Below, piece by piece: positions 7,755 to 19,141 of a stretch of 64,000 bases of DNA (position 1 is the first letter of the stretch; every line of letters starts with the position of its first letter). The position numbers and the translations under genes are program-made. Source of the stretch: Xaviernesmea oryzae (GTDB lineage Bacteria; Pseudomonadota; Alphaproteobacteria; Rhizobiales; Rhizobiaceae); the NCBI RefSeq assembly GCF_900109605.1, contig NZ_FOAM01000003.1:62001-126000 (forward strand), in the 5' to 3' direction. The notes beneath the pieces were generated by a model, which was not told where the DNA came from, searched no databases, and worked only from the letters and a program-made list of their open reading frames with translations.

Positions 7755-8393
7755 TCAGAACTTCACGCCCATGCCGACGCGCACGGAGTGCTCGTCATAG
7801 CCGGAAGAGAAGTTGCCGGCCGGAACCTTGAAGGTTTCCTTGCCGTAGTCGGTGTAGCGATATTCGACGCGGGCGGTGATGTTGTCGGTGACCATGGCTT
7901 CGGCACCGGCACCGGCCGTCCAGCCGATCATCGTGTTGCTGTCGGATCCACCGGCCTGCTTGGCCTTGACATCGGCAGCGGCGACACCGGCGGTGCCATA
8001 AACCAGAACCGGGTTCAGGTCATAGCCGACGCGACCGCGGATCGAGCCGTTTACGCCCTGCTCCATGGAGCGCTGCGACGTCTTGGCATCGGTATCCTGA
8101 TAGTTGATGTCGGCTTCAGCACCGTAGACGATCTTGCCGCTCTGCATGTTGTAGCCGCCATAGAGGCCGCCACCGAAGCCGGCAGCGGTACGGTCGCCCG
8201 TGCCCTTGAACTTGCCATGATCCCAGTTGCCGGTGCCACCGACATAGGCGCCGGACCAGTCCTTGGCGGCAGGTGCGGTGAAGTCGGCAGCCGGAGCGGC
8301 CGGAACCTCATCGATCGCATCAGCTGCGTGAGCGAGAGAGAAGGAAGCCAGCGACAGGGCGGAGGCGGCGAGAGTGGTGACGAGAATACGCAT
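7755..8393 (-). CDS. Outer-membrane beta-barrel protein, Omp25/RopB-like
   Basis: 212-residue outer-membrane protein of the small eight-stranded barrel type common in Rhizobiales (Omp25/Omp31, RopB). It has a clear signal peptide (MRILVTTLAASALSLASFSLAHA, cut near residue 23), then an acidic/alanine-rich spacer, the DWSGAYVGGTGNWD first strand, repeated glycine/aromatic strands, VEYRYTDYG and the terminal phenylalanine in RVGMGVKF that the Bam machinery recognises. The ATG at 8393 has GGAGA upstream. Likely an abundant structural protein of the outer membrane. It ends at a strong terminator, and a 445-base upstream region separates it from uvrC. Confidence 0.88.
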   Translation of the reverse strand: MRILVTTLAASALSLASFSLAHAADAIDEVPAAPAADFTAPAAKDWSGAYVGGTGNWDHGKFKGTGDRTAAGFGGGLYGGYNMQSGKIVYGAEADINYQDTDAKTSQRSMEQGVNGSIRGRVGYDLNPVLVYGTAGVAAADVKAKQAGGSDSNTMIGWTAGAGAEAMVTDNITARVEYRYTDYGKETFKVPAGNFSSGYDEHSVRVGMGVKF

Positions 8394-8838
8394 ACAAAGT
8401 CTCCTTTCGACCCGATAGCCCGAACCGCCGACAGCGATTGTCCGGGATTGGAACACATGACTGAGCCCGCTCGGTTGAGAGTGAAATTGCTGTTCAAATG
8501 CGGATTCACAAGAGCCGAATTGTGATCATTTCGCGGCGAAGCCATGGCCCAAAAGCGATGTTGCGACCCAGCAACAGGAGGATTTTTAACCATAATTTCA
8601 AGATCAGTCAGAATGAACGCTTTGCTTCCAAATCCGTTCGACTTGGTCGGCCAAGGTTTACTCTTTGGCAAGTTTTCCTGAGCCCGCCGCTCTTGCAGGC
8701 CTGCAGGCGAGGTTGCGCAGCGGCCTCCCCCTCGCCCGATTTTATTCCTATATAGAGGGCTGAAACGGATTCGGGCTGCAAGGGCCCCGGCCGCCGGCAG
8801 ATGCGCCTGGGCGGCCTCAATTCCCGGAGAGCGAAGGC
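8394..8838. promoter_or_regulatory. Divergent promoter region, outer-membrane protein gene / uvrC
   Basis: Intergenic stretch of 445 bases between divergent genes. It is locally AT-richer around 8500-8600. It contains one small perfect hairpin, TGTTGC-GACCCA-GCAACA (8559-8576). I see no convincing coding frame and cannot place -35/-10 boxes with confidence. Confidence 0.4.
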
Positions 8839-10872
8839 ATGAGCGGGCGACAGCCCATCGATGGCGGGATCCTCTATGATGAGAATGCCCGCGACGACGA
8901 CGAGATCATGGACGAAGCGGACGCGGCGGAGGAGCCCGCGCGCGTCCTGCCCGCTATCGAATGGGTGGAAGGCGGTTCGCAGGAAAACGGCCTGCGCGGC
9001 GCGGCGCTGATCGGCGAGTTCGTCAAGCGCCTGCCCAACAGCCCCGGCGTCTATCGCATGTTCAATGAGGCGGGCGACGTTCTCTACGTCGGCAAGGCAC
9101 GCAGCCTGAAGAAGCGGGTGAGCAACTATGCACAGGGGCGCGGCCATTCCAACCGTATCGCCCGCATGGTGCGCGAAACCGCGCATATGGAATTCGTCAC
9201 CACCCGCACCGAGATCGAGGCGCTGCTGCTGGAGGCCAACCTCATCAAGCGCCTGCGCCCGCGCTTCAACGTGCTTTTGCGCGACGACAAGTCCTTTCCC
9301 TATATTCTCCTGACCGGCGACAGCCGGGCGTCGGCGCTGTACAAGCATCGTGGCGCGCGCAGCCGCAAGGGCGAATATTTTGGCCCCTTCGCCTCGGCCG
9401 GCGCCGTGGGGCGCACGATCAACTCGCTGCAGCGCGCCTTTCTCCTGCGCACCTGCACTGACAGCGTCTTCGAAAGCCGCACGCGGCCCTGCCTCTTGCA
9501 CCAGATCAAGCGCTGCGCCGCGCCCTGCACCCATGAGATTTCCGATGCCGATTATGCGGAATTGGTGGACGAGGCAAAGGCGTTTCTCTCCGGCCGCAGC
9601 CAGGCCGTGAAGGCGCAGATCGCCTCGGCGATGACCGCGGCATCCGAGGAGCTGGATTTCGAACGGGCAGCGCTTTATCGCGACCGCCTCTCGGCACTGA
9701 GCCATGTGCAGGCCCATCAGGGCATCAACCCCTCCGGTGTCGAGGAAGCAGATGTCTTCGCCATCCATCATGAAGGCGGCATTTCCTGCATTCAGGTCTT
9801 TTTCTTCCGCACCGGACAGAACTGGGGCAACCGTGCCTATTTCCCAAAAGCAGACCCCTCGCTGACGCCGGCAGAGGTCCTGGCCGCGTTTCTGGCACAA
9901 TTTTACGATGACAAGCCCTGTCCCCGTCAGGTGCTGCTCTGCGAGGCCGTGGAGGAACAGGACCTGCTGGCCGAGGCCTTTACGGAAAAATCGGCCTACA
10001 AGGTTTCGATCCAGGTGCCGCAGCGTGGCGAGAAAAAGGATCTGGTCGATCATGCCGTGGCCAATGCCCGCGAGGCGCATGGCCGCAAGCTGGCGGAAAC
10101 CGCGTCGCAGGCGCGGCTTCTGGAAGGCTTCGCGCAGACGTTTGCCCTGGAGCGCATCCCGCGTCGTATCGAGATCTACGACAATTCCCACATCATGGGC
10201 ACCAATGCGGTCGGCGGCATGGTGGTGGCCGGGCCCGAGGGCTTCGTCAAAGGGCAGTATCGCAAGTTCAACATCAAATCGACCGACATCACGCCCGGCG
10301 ACGACTTCGGCATGATGCGCGAAGTCATGACGCGGCGCTTCGCGCGCCTCTTAAAGGAAGAAGGCAAGCCGGACCGCCCTGCCGAGCCCGGCGAGGACGC
10401 GCCTTTTCCCGCCTGGCCCGATGTGATCCTGATCGACGGCGGCCAGGGGCAGATGTCGGCCGTGTGCGCCATTCTCAAGGAGCTCGATATCGAGGATTGC
10501 GTGGTCGCCATCGGCGTGGCCAAGGGCGTGGACCGCGATGCGGGCCGCGAACGCTTCTTTCCGCCCGGCCGGGACGCCTTCACGCTGCCGCCGCGCGACC
10601 CAGTGCTCTATTTCATCCAGCGCCTGCGCGACGAAGCTCACCGCTTCGCAATCGGGTCGCACCGTGCCCGGCGGAAAAAGGAGATGGTCAAGAATCCGCT
10701 CGACGAGATCGCCGGCATCGGGCCGACGCGCAAGCGCGCCCTGCTCCATCATTTCGGCACGGCCAAGGCCGTCTCGCGCGCCGGAATCAACGATCTCATG
10801 GCGGTGGAAGGCATTTCCGAAGCCGTTGCCCGGCTGGTCTACGATCACTTTCACGAAGACGGCGCGCGCTGA
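8839..10872 (+). CDS. uvrC: Excinuclease ABC subunit C
   Basis: UvrC makes both incisions in UvrABC nucleotide excision repair. The 677-residue protein has an acidic N-terminal extension of about 55 residues, the GIY-YIG nuclease domain (GVYRMF at 70 and [12 protein letters not shown] from 83) for the 3' cut, a UVR/UvrB-contact region (about 255-290, [15 protein letters not shown]), the RNase H-like domain for the 5' cut ([29 protein letters not shown]) and C-terminal helix-hairpin-helix motifs ([18 protein letters not shown]). The ATG has GGAG upstream. pgsA follows on the same strand after about 180 bases. Confidence 0.97.
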   Translation: MSGRQPIDGGILYDENARDDDEIMDEADAAEEPARVLPAIEWVEGGSQENGLRGAALIGEFVKRLPNSPGVYRMFNEAGDVLYVGKARSLKKRVSNYAQGRGHSNRIARMVRETAHMEFVTTRTEIEALLLEANLIKRLRPRFNVLLRDDKSFPYILLTGDSRASALYKHRGARSRKGEYFGPFASAGAVGRTINSLQRAFLLRTCTDSVFESRTRPCLLHQIKRCAAPCTHEISDADYAELVDEAKAFLSGRSQAVKAQIASAMTAASEELDFERAALYRDRLSALSHVQAHQGINPSGVEEADVFAIHHEGGISCIQVFFFRTGQNWGNRAYFPKADPSLTPAEVLAAFLAQFYDDKPCPRQVLLCEAVEEQDLLAEAFTEKSAYKVSIQVPQRGEKKDLVDHAVANAREAHGRKLAETASQARLLEGFAQTFALERIPRRIEIYDNSHIMGTNAVGGMVVAGPEGFVKGQYRKFNIKSTDITPGDDFGMMREVMTRRFARLLKEEGKPDRPAEPGEDAPFPAWPDVILIDGGQGQMSAVCAILKELDIEDCVVAIGVAKGVDRDAGRERFFPPGRDAFTLPPRDPVLYFIQRLRDEAHRFAIGSHRARRKKEMVKNPLDEIAGIGPTRKRALLHHFGTAKAVSRAGINDLMAVEGISEAVARLVYDHFHEDGAR

Positions 10873-11055
10873 TGTCGGCAGTTTATGGGGCTTGCGTCCG
10901 CGGACGGAAAGGGTCAGGGATGGGGTAAGGTTTCGTCCGCGACAGGAGCAGGACGCATTTTAGCCGTCATTCACGTGACAAAGGTCATAGGGATGACGAA
11001 ACGGCAGGAACTGATTGACCCGCAGTTTCGCGCTTTTCATTTCGGGCCGATTTCG

Positions 11056-11667
11056 ATGACAGATTCCCCAGCTTCCATGCGCACAACCAAGCTCGTCTAC
11101 TCGATCCCAAACCTGCTCACCTATGGGCGCATCCTCGCGGTGCCGCTCATCGTCCTGTGCTTCTTCATCGAGGGAAAGCTGGCGAGTTCGGATTTTGCGC
11201 GCTGGACGGCGCTGGTGCTCTTCGCGATCGCCTCGATCACCGATTTCTTCGATGGCTATCTCGCCCGTATCTGGAAGCAGACCTCCAATATCGGCCGCAT
11301 GCTCGACCCGATCGCCGACAAGCTGCTGGTCGCCTCCGTGCTGCTGCTGGTAGCTGCCGATGGCACGATCGCCGGCTGGTCGATCTGGGCCGCGATCATC
11401 ATCCTGTGCCGTGAAATCCTGGTTTCGGGCCTGCGGGAATATCTGGCGGCGCTGAAGGTCAGCGTCCCCGTCACCCGCATCGCCAAGTGGAAGACCACGG
11501 TGCAGATGCTGGCGATCGCCTTTCTGCTGGCCGGGCCGGCCGGCGACAAGGTACTGCCCTACACGACCGAGATTGGCATTTTCCTGCTGTGGCTGGCCGC
11601 GGCGATCACCCTTTATACCGGCTATGACTATTTTCGCGCCGGGCTCAAACATGTGGTGAACGAATGA
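11056..11667 (+). CDS. pgsA: CDP-diacylglycerol-glycerol-3-phosphate 3-phosphatidyltransferase
   Basis: PgsA makes phosphatidylglycerophosphate, the committed step to phosphatidylglycerol and cardiolipin, in the inner membrane. The 203-residue protein has the CDP-alcohol phosphotransferase motif: D66 G67, A70 R71, G80, D84 and D88 (within DGYLARIWKQ...GRMLDPIADK), and several membrane helices. Start 11056 is chosen as the ATG nearest the conserved YSIPNLLTYGRI start; 11077 is an alternative and neither has a strong Shine-Dalgarno. The last four bases overlap moaD (ATGA), so lipid and molybdopterin genes share one transcript here, an arrangement I recall from other Rhizobiales. Confidence 0.95.
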   Translation: MTDSPASMRTTKLVYSIPNLLTYGRILAVPLIVLCFFIEGKLASSDFARWTALVLFAIASITDFFDGYLARIWKQTSNIGRMLDPIADKLLVASVLLLVAADGTIAGWSIWAAIIILCREILVSGLREYLAALKVSVPVTRIAKWKTTVQMLAIAFLLAGPAGDKVLPYTTEIGIFLLWLAAAITLYTGYDYFRAGLKHVVNE

Positions 11668-11924
11668 GAACGGTGGATCTGGTTTACTTCTCCTGGGTGC
11701 GCGAGCGCATCGGCCGCGGCGAGGACCGGATCGAACTGCCCGAGACGGTGAAGACCGCAGGCGACCTGATCCGCCATCTCAAAGGCCTTGGCGACGATTA
11801 TGCGAGCGCACTGGAGCATGAAAATGTCATCCGCGTCGCCTTCGACCAGGAGCATGTGGACCATGACGAGCCGATCGGCGGCGCGCGCGAGATTGCGCTG
11901 TTCCCGCCGATGACAGGCGGCTGA
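11664..11924 (+). CDS. moaD: Molybdopterin synthase small subunit MoaD
   Basis: 86-residue ubiquitin-fold sulphur carrier. The C-terminal Gly-Gly (PPMTGG), which is adenylated and carries the thiocarboxylate, is present. Together with MoaE it converts cyclic pyranopterin monophosphate to molybdopterin in the cytoplasm. It is translationally coupled to pgsA by an ATGA overlap and followed by moaE after seven bases. Confidence 0.95.
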   Translation: MRTVDLVYFSWVRERIGRGEDRIELPETVKTAGDLIRHLKGLGDDYASALEHENVIRVAFDQEHVDHDEPIGGAREIALFPPMTGG

Positions 11925-11931
11925 GCGCGCC

Positions 11932-12408
11932 ATGGCGGGGATTGCCGCGTCGCTTACGGTTCGGGTTCAGGCGGAGGTGTTCGACACCGCCGCCGAGATT
12001 TCGCTTTTGAGTGCGGGCCGCAACGATATCGGCGCGGTCGTCAGTTTTTCCGGGCTCTGCCGTGACGAGGGCGGAACGCTTGAAGCGCTCGAGCTGGAAC
12101 ATTATCCCGGCATGGCCGAAGCCGAAATCCGCCGGATCTGCGCTGAAGCGATCCGGCGCTTCGATCTTCAGGGCGTCACCGCCATCCATCGCTATGGCAA
12201 GATCGCGCCTGGTGCGCCGATCGTGCTTGTCGTCGCCGCCTCGTCGCATCGTCAGGCAGCCTTTGACGGCGCCAGTTTCATCATGGATTTCCTGAAGACC
12301 GGAGCGCCCTTCTGGAAGAAGGAACATCGCGTCGACGGTGGTAAGGGCGACTGGGTCAGCGCCAAGGATGCGGACGACAGCGCCCGCGACCGGTGGCGGC
12401 AGCGTTAA
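11932..12408 (+). CDS. moaE: Molybdopterin synthase catalytic subunit MoaE
   Basis: 158 residues; catalytic partner of MoaD. Family motifs are visible: GAVVSFSGLCRDEG, LELEHYPGMAE, IHRYGKIAPG, VVAASSHRQAAFDG and the lysine-bearing PFWKKEHRVDG near 121-131, where the active-site lysines sit. Last gene of the pgsA-moaD-moaE operon. The cofactor made here is what the molybdoenzyme at 2512-4629 requires. A long hairpin follows 54 bases downstream. Confidence 0.95.
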   Translation: MAGIAASLTVRVQAEVFDTAAEISLLSAGRNDIGAVVSFSGLCRDEGGTLEALELEHYPGMAEAEIRRICAEAIRRFDLQGVTAIHRYGKIAPGAPIVLVVAASSHRQAAFDGASFIMDFLKTGAPFWKKEHRVDGGKGDWVSAKDADDSARDRWRQR

Positions 12409-12462
12409 AGCACGACGCCTCGCCTTGGCTGGTCTGTCATGACCCGGAACGCCTGTCATCGT

Positions 12463-12507
12463 GCGAAGGCCCCATCGCGTGCCTAATGCGCGATATGGGG
12501 CCTTCGC
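12463..12507 (+). repeat. Long imperfect inverted repeat downstream of moaE
   Basis: The arm GCGAAGGCCCCAT-CGCG (12463-12479) pairs with CGCGATATGGGGCCTTCGC (12489-12507), leaving only a two-base bulge and a nine-base loop. No T-run follows, so it is not a classic terminator; it may protect the moaE 3' end or be a factor-dependent termination site. The rest of the 12409-12959 gap holds no convincing gene, only short frames without family features, and the ndk terminator. Confidence 0.6.
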
Positions 12508-12813
12508 CGCCGGCCGGTCACGACGCCATGACGCCTTCCGTGCGTGGAAGACGTCATCCTCGTGGTCGCTCCAGCCGAAGCATGTGAGTTGTGCGCGACG
12601 ACAAACAGCCAGATGTGCACTTGACACGACGCAGAGACGGATCTGCAGCGGCCGCGCGGAGTTCGACCTTCGAAGAGACACCGTATTTTTGGAAGCGACG
12701 CATCACCCATTTGGGTGGCGCCATGCATTTTCCTCGCGGCCATCCAGCTTTCGAGCTCGGAGGCATGCGCTGAGCACCCAGCGCCATGGCGTCGCTGCCG
12801 CGCAAACGCAAAC

Positions 12814-12838
12814 AGCCGGAGCCTTGTCGGCTCCGGCT
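12814..12838 (-). terminator. Probable ndk terminator
   Basis: Perfect 10-bp arms AGCCGGAGCC (12814-12823) and GGCTCCGGCT (12829-12838) with a five-base loop. On the minus strand the stem is followed by GTTTGCGTTTGCG, a modest T-rich tail, 120 bases past the ndk stop. Confidence 0.6.
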
Positions 12839-12959
12839 GTTCGGACAATGCATGATCCTGGATCGCAATCGATGTCAGGAAAAGAGGCCGCTCTGTCAAA
12901 GCTTGACAGGATCGCCTGCCGACCAATGCGCCTCCACATGGAAACGCTGGCGGAGAGGA

Positions 12960-13382
12960 TCAGCCGACGATTTCGGTCTGCGAGAACCAGTAGGTGATTT
13001 CCTCGGCAGCGGTTTCCGGGGCATCGGAACCATGGACCGAGTTTTCGCCGATCGACAGGGCGTGGGTCTTACGGATCGTGCCTTCGGCAGCATTTTCCGG
13101 GTTGGTCGCGCCCATGATTTCGCGGTTCTTCAGGATGGCGTTCTCGCCTTCCAGAACCTGAACCACGGTCGGACCCGAGGTCATGCCGGCAACGAGGTCG
13201 GCGAAGAAGGGACGATCCTTGTGAACGGCATAGAAGCCTTCGGCTTCGCGCTGGCTCATCCAGACGCGCTTGGAAGCGATGACGCGCAGGCCGGCGTCTT
13301 CGATCATCTTGGTGATCGCGCCGGTCAGGTTGCGCTTGGTCGCGTCCGGCTTGATCATCGAAAAGGTGCGTTCAACCGCCAT
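12960..13382 (-). CDS. ndk: Nucleoside diphosphate kinase
   Basis: Ndk moves the terminal phosphate from ATP to NDPs through a phosphohistidine. The 140-residue protein is standard length, starts [18 protein letters not shown], and has the active-site His117 in ENSVHGSDA with RKTHALSIG before it. The ATG at 13382 has AGGAA nine bases upstream. Monocistronic, with its own terminator about 120 bases downstream. Confidence 0.97.
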   Translation of the reverse strand: MAVERTFSMIKPDATKRNLTGAITKMIEDAGLRVIASKRVWMSQREAEGFYAVHKDRPFFADLVAGMTSGPTVVQVLEGENAILKNREIMGATNPENAAEGTIRKTHALSIGENSVHGSDAPETAAEEITYWFSQTEIVG

Positions 13383-13517
13383 TGTGCCTATTCCTTGAGG
13401 TTTTGATGGGCTGGGCTTCCATAGCGAGCGCCGCGCCGCAAGACAAGAGGCGCTGGGCACCGGCAGTGATGCCAAGGGCGTGGCGGCCATCGCCCACCCC
13501 ATCCATCAGAGCAGGGA

Positions 13518-14207
13518 TCAGGCGGCAGCCACCGAGTGCCCGAGTCCATCATGCAGATCGAGGCAGCGTTCGAACCAGGCAAGAACAGGATCGTCGGCGG
13601 CAAGCGCCACGCTGCCCGTGGCGATCCGCAACCATTGCAGCGCGCCGAAGACGATGTAATCGGCAAAGAGCGGGCTTTCTCCGCCGATGAAGGGCTGGTA
13701 GCCGAGCGTGCGGCGCAAGGGGTCGAGCCGGCCGGCAAAGGCAGCGCGCTCGGCCTCGCCATCGGCCGCCACCTCTTCGAGCGAGCGTCCGAAGGCCTTC
13801 TCGCGGCTGGCGCGGAAATAGGCTTGGTCCTCCTGATCCAGCAGGTCGTGAATCTTCAGGATCGCCATGCGCACGATGGCCGGATGCACTGTCATCTGCG
13901 ACCAGCTTTCGATGAGGCGCGCTTGTGCCTGGGCCTGGGGTCCGCCAAACAGGGTGGGCCGGTCCGGATAGGCTTGGTCGAGGTAGGCGGCGATGGCGAA
14001 GCTGTCGACCACGCGGGTGTCACCATCGACCAGATAGGGAACGGTGCGCGTTTCTCCCTGCTCGATCTTGGGAATGGCCGTGAAGGGCACGGCCGCGAGC
14101 CGATAATCCAGCCCCTTATGGCCCATGGCCATCATTGTCTTCCACACATGCGGCGAAAACGGCCGAGCGGCATCGCGCCCGCAGAGGCCGTAGAGAATAC
14201 GCGTCAT
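13518..14207 (-). CDS. Glutathione S-transferase family protein, beta-etherase-like
   Basis: 229 residues: N-terminal GST domain (MTRILYGLCGRDAARPFSPHVWKTMMAMGHKGLDY; TRTVPYLVDGDTRVVDSFAIAAYLD, with the glutathione-contacting VVDS) and a helical C-terminal half. The RPFSPHVWK loop is like the LigE/LigF beta-etherase and related GST groups in Alphaproteobacteria. It sits 135 bases upstream of ndk on the same strand and is probably a separate transcript. The true substrate is unknown. Confidence 0.78.
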   Translation of the reverse strand: MTRILYGLCGRDAARPFSPHVWKTMMAMGHKGLDYRLAAVPFTAIPKIEQGETRTVPYLVDGDTRVVDSFAIAAYLDQAYPDRPTLFGGPQAQAQARLIESWSQMTVHPAIVRMAILKIHDLLDQEDQAYFRASREKAFGRSLEEVAADGEAERAAFAGRLDPLRRTLGYQPFIGGESPLFADYIVFGALQWLRIATGSVALAADDPVLAWFERCLDLHDGLGHSVAAA

Positions 14208-14355
14208 CCTGAAGTCCCCCGGGGAAAGGCTGGTCGGATCAGCTTGAACAGAAGCGTCTCAGCGAATCCAATCAAGAAATTTGATCGCCGGCATCACCCT
14301 ATCCGATGGGCACCCAGCCTATCGTCCGACCTCATCGCAGGAGATCAGCATCATC

Positions 14356-14871
14356 ATGATAAAACAACAATTCCGCATGCTCGCCGCCTACAATGCCTGG
14401 GCCAACCAGCGGCTCTATGCCGCCGCCGGCGCCCTCGATGAAGCGGCCTATCACACCGACAAGGGCGCCTTCTTCGGCTCGCTTCACAACACGCTGACGC
14501 ATCTCGTCGTCGCCGACCAGATCTGGCTCCACCGTTTCACCGGCACCGGCGAAAGCCCGAAAAGCCTTGCCGCCATTCCCTATCCGGACTTCGCTTCGCT
14601 CAAAGTCGCACGCGAGATCGGTGACCAGCGCCTCGCAGCCTATGTCGACGCACTCGACGACGATCTCGACCGGATCGTCACCTACAGGGCTTTGTCGCTC
14701 GACCAGACGATCAGCCAGCGGCTCTGGCCGCTGCTTGTCCACATGTTCAACCATCAGACACACCATCGCGGCCAGGCCCATGCCACGCTCACCGCTCTGG
14801 GCGGCCCAAGCCTGGTTCTCGACATTGCCTATTTCCTGAACCAGCCGGAGCATGCGCATCTCGTGGCATGA
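14356..14871 (+). CDS. DinB-fold putative metal-dependent hydrolase/transferase
   Basis: 171 residues forming the four-helix DinB/YfiT-like fold. The expected metal-binding histidines are seen as His49 in HNTLTHLVVADQIWLHR and His133/His137 in FNHQTHHRGQAH. Known members are thiol-dependent transferases or damage-inducible proteins of unclear role, so no reaction is assigned. ATG 14356 has AGGAG about 12 bases upstream; a frame to 14281 exists but its extra residues do not look like the family. It is divergent from the GST gene, with a 148-base shared upstream region. Confidence 0.8.
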   Translation: MIKQQFRMLAAYNAWANQRLYAAAGALDEAAYHTDKGAFFGSLHNTLTHLVVADQIWLHRFTGTGESPKSLAAIPYPDFASLKVAREIGDQRLAAYVDALDDDLDRIVTYRALSLDQTISQRLWPLLVHMFNHQTHHRGQAHATLTALGGPSLVLDIAYFLNQPEHAHLVA

Positions 14872-14978
14872 TGCCGCGCCACGGTCAGTTGCAGCGCTGG
14901 CAATCTTCACCCAAGCTTGGCTGTCTAGGCTCCGCCCGGATTTTAAAATGACCAGACGGTAGGACGAGGGATCAGACG

Positions 14979-16076
14979 GTGACAGCTTCGGCATTCGATA
15001 TGGATGATGCGCGCAAGGCATCGCCGCATGCGGCCGTGGTCAAGGTCGGCCAGGTGCTCGCGCAGCTGAAGATCGCCCCCTCGCCGCGCAATTACGAGCT
15101 GATCTTCGAAGCCATGTCGGGCGAAAATCCGGATCTGGCCGCCGAGATCCTCGCGTTGGGTCATCAACCGCCCCAGGCGCATCTCGATGAGATCGGCATG
15201 CGCCACAAGCTGCCCGGTCATCTCTCCCTGGTGATCGACGCCACCCGCGCTCAGGCAGCACAGACCATCCAGGCGCTGGATCAGCCGCTGAGCGACAGTT
15301 TGACCGTGCGCGATCAGCTGGGCCAGCAGCTTCACCGCTTTCTCGACAGGCTGGACCGAGACCCCGTGGCCGGCATGTCGGAATTTGCCGACGAGGCACG
15401 CGCGCTCCGGCGCATGGTGGCGCAGCTGCGCGACAAGGAAGAGCGCGTGGCGAGAGCGCTCGACGAGACGGCGCAGGCACTCGATGCCTTCAACACCGGC
15501 ATTGCCGAAGCGCGGCGTATGGCGCTGCGCGATTCACTGACCGGCCTTCCCAACCGCATGGCGCTCAGCGTCAAGCTGGCCTCCGTTTTTGCACATGACG
15601 ACCAGCGCCGCACGGCTGCGCTGATGCTGCTGTCCGTTGGCGGGCTGCGCGATGTTGCGCTCCAGGCCGGGCGCCCGGCTGCCGAACAGGCGCTGCGGCT
15701 CGTGGCAAACTGCATGCGCGAAATGGTCAAGCGCGATGACTTCATCGCCCGCAATGCCACCGATGTTTTCGCCCTGGTGGTATTCAACGTGACCGAGAGC
15801 AATGCCCTGTCGATTGCGTCCCGCATCAAGGAAAAGATCGAGGCCCTGCCCGCTCTGCCGGGTGTGAGCGGTGCCGGACCCTTGACGGTCACCGGCGGCG
15901 TGGCCGTCAGCACCCATGCCCAGCACGCTACACACCTGCTCGCACAGGCGGAAGTGGCACTGAAGAACGTGCGCGCCGACACGCCAGGCGGCATCCTCGC
16001 CTGCACGCCGGCCCTCAGCGCCAGCCTGATCCGCACCTATGCTGCCCATGTGGTGCGCAATTCGGCTTCGGCCTAA
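14979..16076 (+). CDS. Degenerate GGDEF-domain protein
   Basis: 365 residues from a GTG start preceded by GAGGG. The N-terminal part (SPRNYELIFEAMSGENPDL, 35-53) resembles the leader region of rhizobial diguanylate cyclases. A helical, probably coiled-coil linker follows (130-180). The GGDEF domain begins canonically with DSLTGLPNRMAL (185-196). However, the GGDEF signature is replaced by A260-T-D-V-F264, and the metal/substrate aspartate region reads LLSVGGLRDV instead of a DIDxFK-type motif. It should therefore not make c-di-GMP; a nucleotide-sensing or protein-interaction role is inferred. No membrane segment is seen. Confidence 0.82.
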   Translation: MTASAFDMDDARKASPHAAVVKVGQVLAQLKIAPSPRNYELIFEAMSGENPDLAAEILALGHQPPQAHLDEIGMRHKLPGHLSLVIDATRAQAAQTIQALDQPLSDSLTVRDQLGQQLHRFLDRLDRDPVAGMSEFADEARALRRMVAQLRDKEERVARALDETAQALDAFNTGIAEARRMALRDSLTGLPNRMALSVKLASVFAHDDQRRTAALMLLSVGGLRDVALQAGRPAAEQALRLVANCMREMVKRDDFIARNATDVFALVVFNVTESNALSIASRIKEKIEALPALPGVSGAGPLTVTGGVAVSTHAQHATHLLAQAEVALKNVRADTPGGILACTPALSASLIRTYAAHVVRNSASA

Positions 16077-16248
16077 GACGTTCCGCAACGCATCTCGACT
16101 GCTGCGGCCTCTCTTACCTTCACCGCACGCTTCCGACAGGGGATCGGAGTGGAGGTGAACGCAGGCCCGGGCAAGCGCGATGCGCTTTCGAGCACCGCGC
16201 ATCGCGCTCCGTCTTGTCTTGATGAGCGGATTCGGCCAAAAGGCCGGT

Positions 16249-18105
<1,857 letters not shown>

Positions 18106-18120
18106 CGCCGCGCGAACCGA

Positions 18121-18963
18121 TCATCCGAGTTCGAAGGTGGTGATGCCGTATATCCGGGGTAGCGCCATATCGGGCGCGGGGCCACGATACATGCGCGCGG
18201 TCTCGAAGACGCCGATCATGTTGTACCGGGCGCATAGATCCCGCGCGGCGGAATTGGGTTCGGGACTGTCCAGGTAGATCAGCCCGCCGCCGGTGCTGGC
18301 CACCAGCTTGCGAAAGATCAGGTCCGCCGTGGTGTCTGAATCAGCAAAGAGCGGGCCGATCTTATGCCCCTCCCGGCAGGCACGGATCGTGCCGTAGCCG
18401 GCCACCGCCGTTCCCCTGAGATAGGCGAAGCTCAGCCGGACCTCGGAAGGCTTGAGCCATTCCTTCAGAAACGTTTCGCGCCGCACGCCCGATAGTCGTT
18501 CATCATAGTCGATGATCGCGGGCACCAGCACGGGCGCCACCTCGACCAGTTCCTTGCCCGGTGGCTCCGCGCATGTCACCTCCCCGCCATAGCGGAAATT
18601 CGCATGGGAATAGACGAAGCCCGAACGGGCGTAATTTTCCTGCTGGGCAACAACGCCATCGAGCCCGACCGTGCGCTCACCGACGGCCGAAAGCCCATAG
18701 TGCCAGAGCGCATAGCCAATGCCCTGGCCACGAAAATCGGGATGCGCCATGTAGAAGCCGAGAAAGGCATAGGTCTCGCCGAAGCGCACGACCGACAGCG
18801 CGGCGGCCAGCGTGCCCTCTTCTTCGGCCACGAAGAAGCCGTTGGGATCGGCCACCCAGAAGGCCGAGGCATCGGCAAGTCCGGGGTTCCAGCCCTCGCG
18901 TGCGGCCCAGTCGATGATCGTATCCAGTTCGTCGCGACGGGCTTGGCGAAGGAGCGGGGCCAT
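18121..18963 (-). CDS. GNAT N-acetyltransferase with C-terminal Acetyltransf_18-like domain
   Basis: 280 residues. The N-terminal GNAT domain (1-130) has motif A as HPDFRGQGIGYALW, which binds acetyl-CoA. The C-terminal half, with YLRGTAVAGYGTIRACREGHKIGPLFAD and ending MYRGPAPDMALPRIYGITTFELG, matches the second acetyltransferase-like domain found in YitH-type proteins. Cytoplasmic, substrate unknown. It converges with the ABC-F gene (15 bases between stops) and is divergent from galactose dehydrogenase. Confidence 0.82.
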   Translation of the reverse strand: MAPLLRQARRDELDTIIDWAAREGWNPGLADASAFWVADPNGFFVAEEEGTLAAALSVVRFGETYAFLGFYMAHPDFRGQGIGYALWHYGLSAVGERTVGLDGVVAQQENYARSGFVYSHANFRYGGEVTCAEPPGKELVEVAPVLVPAIIDYDERLSGVRRETFLKEWLKPSEVRLSFAYLRGTAVAGYGTIRACREGHKIGPLFADSDTTADLIFRKLVASTGGGLIYLDSPEPNSAARDLCARYNMIGVFETARMYRGPAPDMALPRIYGITTFELG

Positions 18964-19141
18964 GGTCTTCCTCTCATGCAGGCGGACGGCTGAAACCTAG
19001 AGCAGTCGATGCCGCAGGCAAAGGTGCAAGCTTTTCATAAGCCATTCGGGAACAGGCGCAAAAATCCCGGGAGGGGCGACTTGCCCATGGCGCGCTTTCG
19101 GTTAAGAACAAAGGCATTCATCATACTTTTGGAGGAGCCAG

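Noticed and set aside
8608-10191. 527-residue minus-strand frame over uvrC
   Set aside because: Antisense to conserved UvrC domains; no recognisable motif of its own.
12461-12997. Several frames of 60-178 codons in the moaE-ndk gap
   Set aside because: They run through the inverted repeat and the ndk terminator, overlap one another on both strands and have no start signals or domains.
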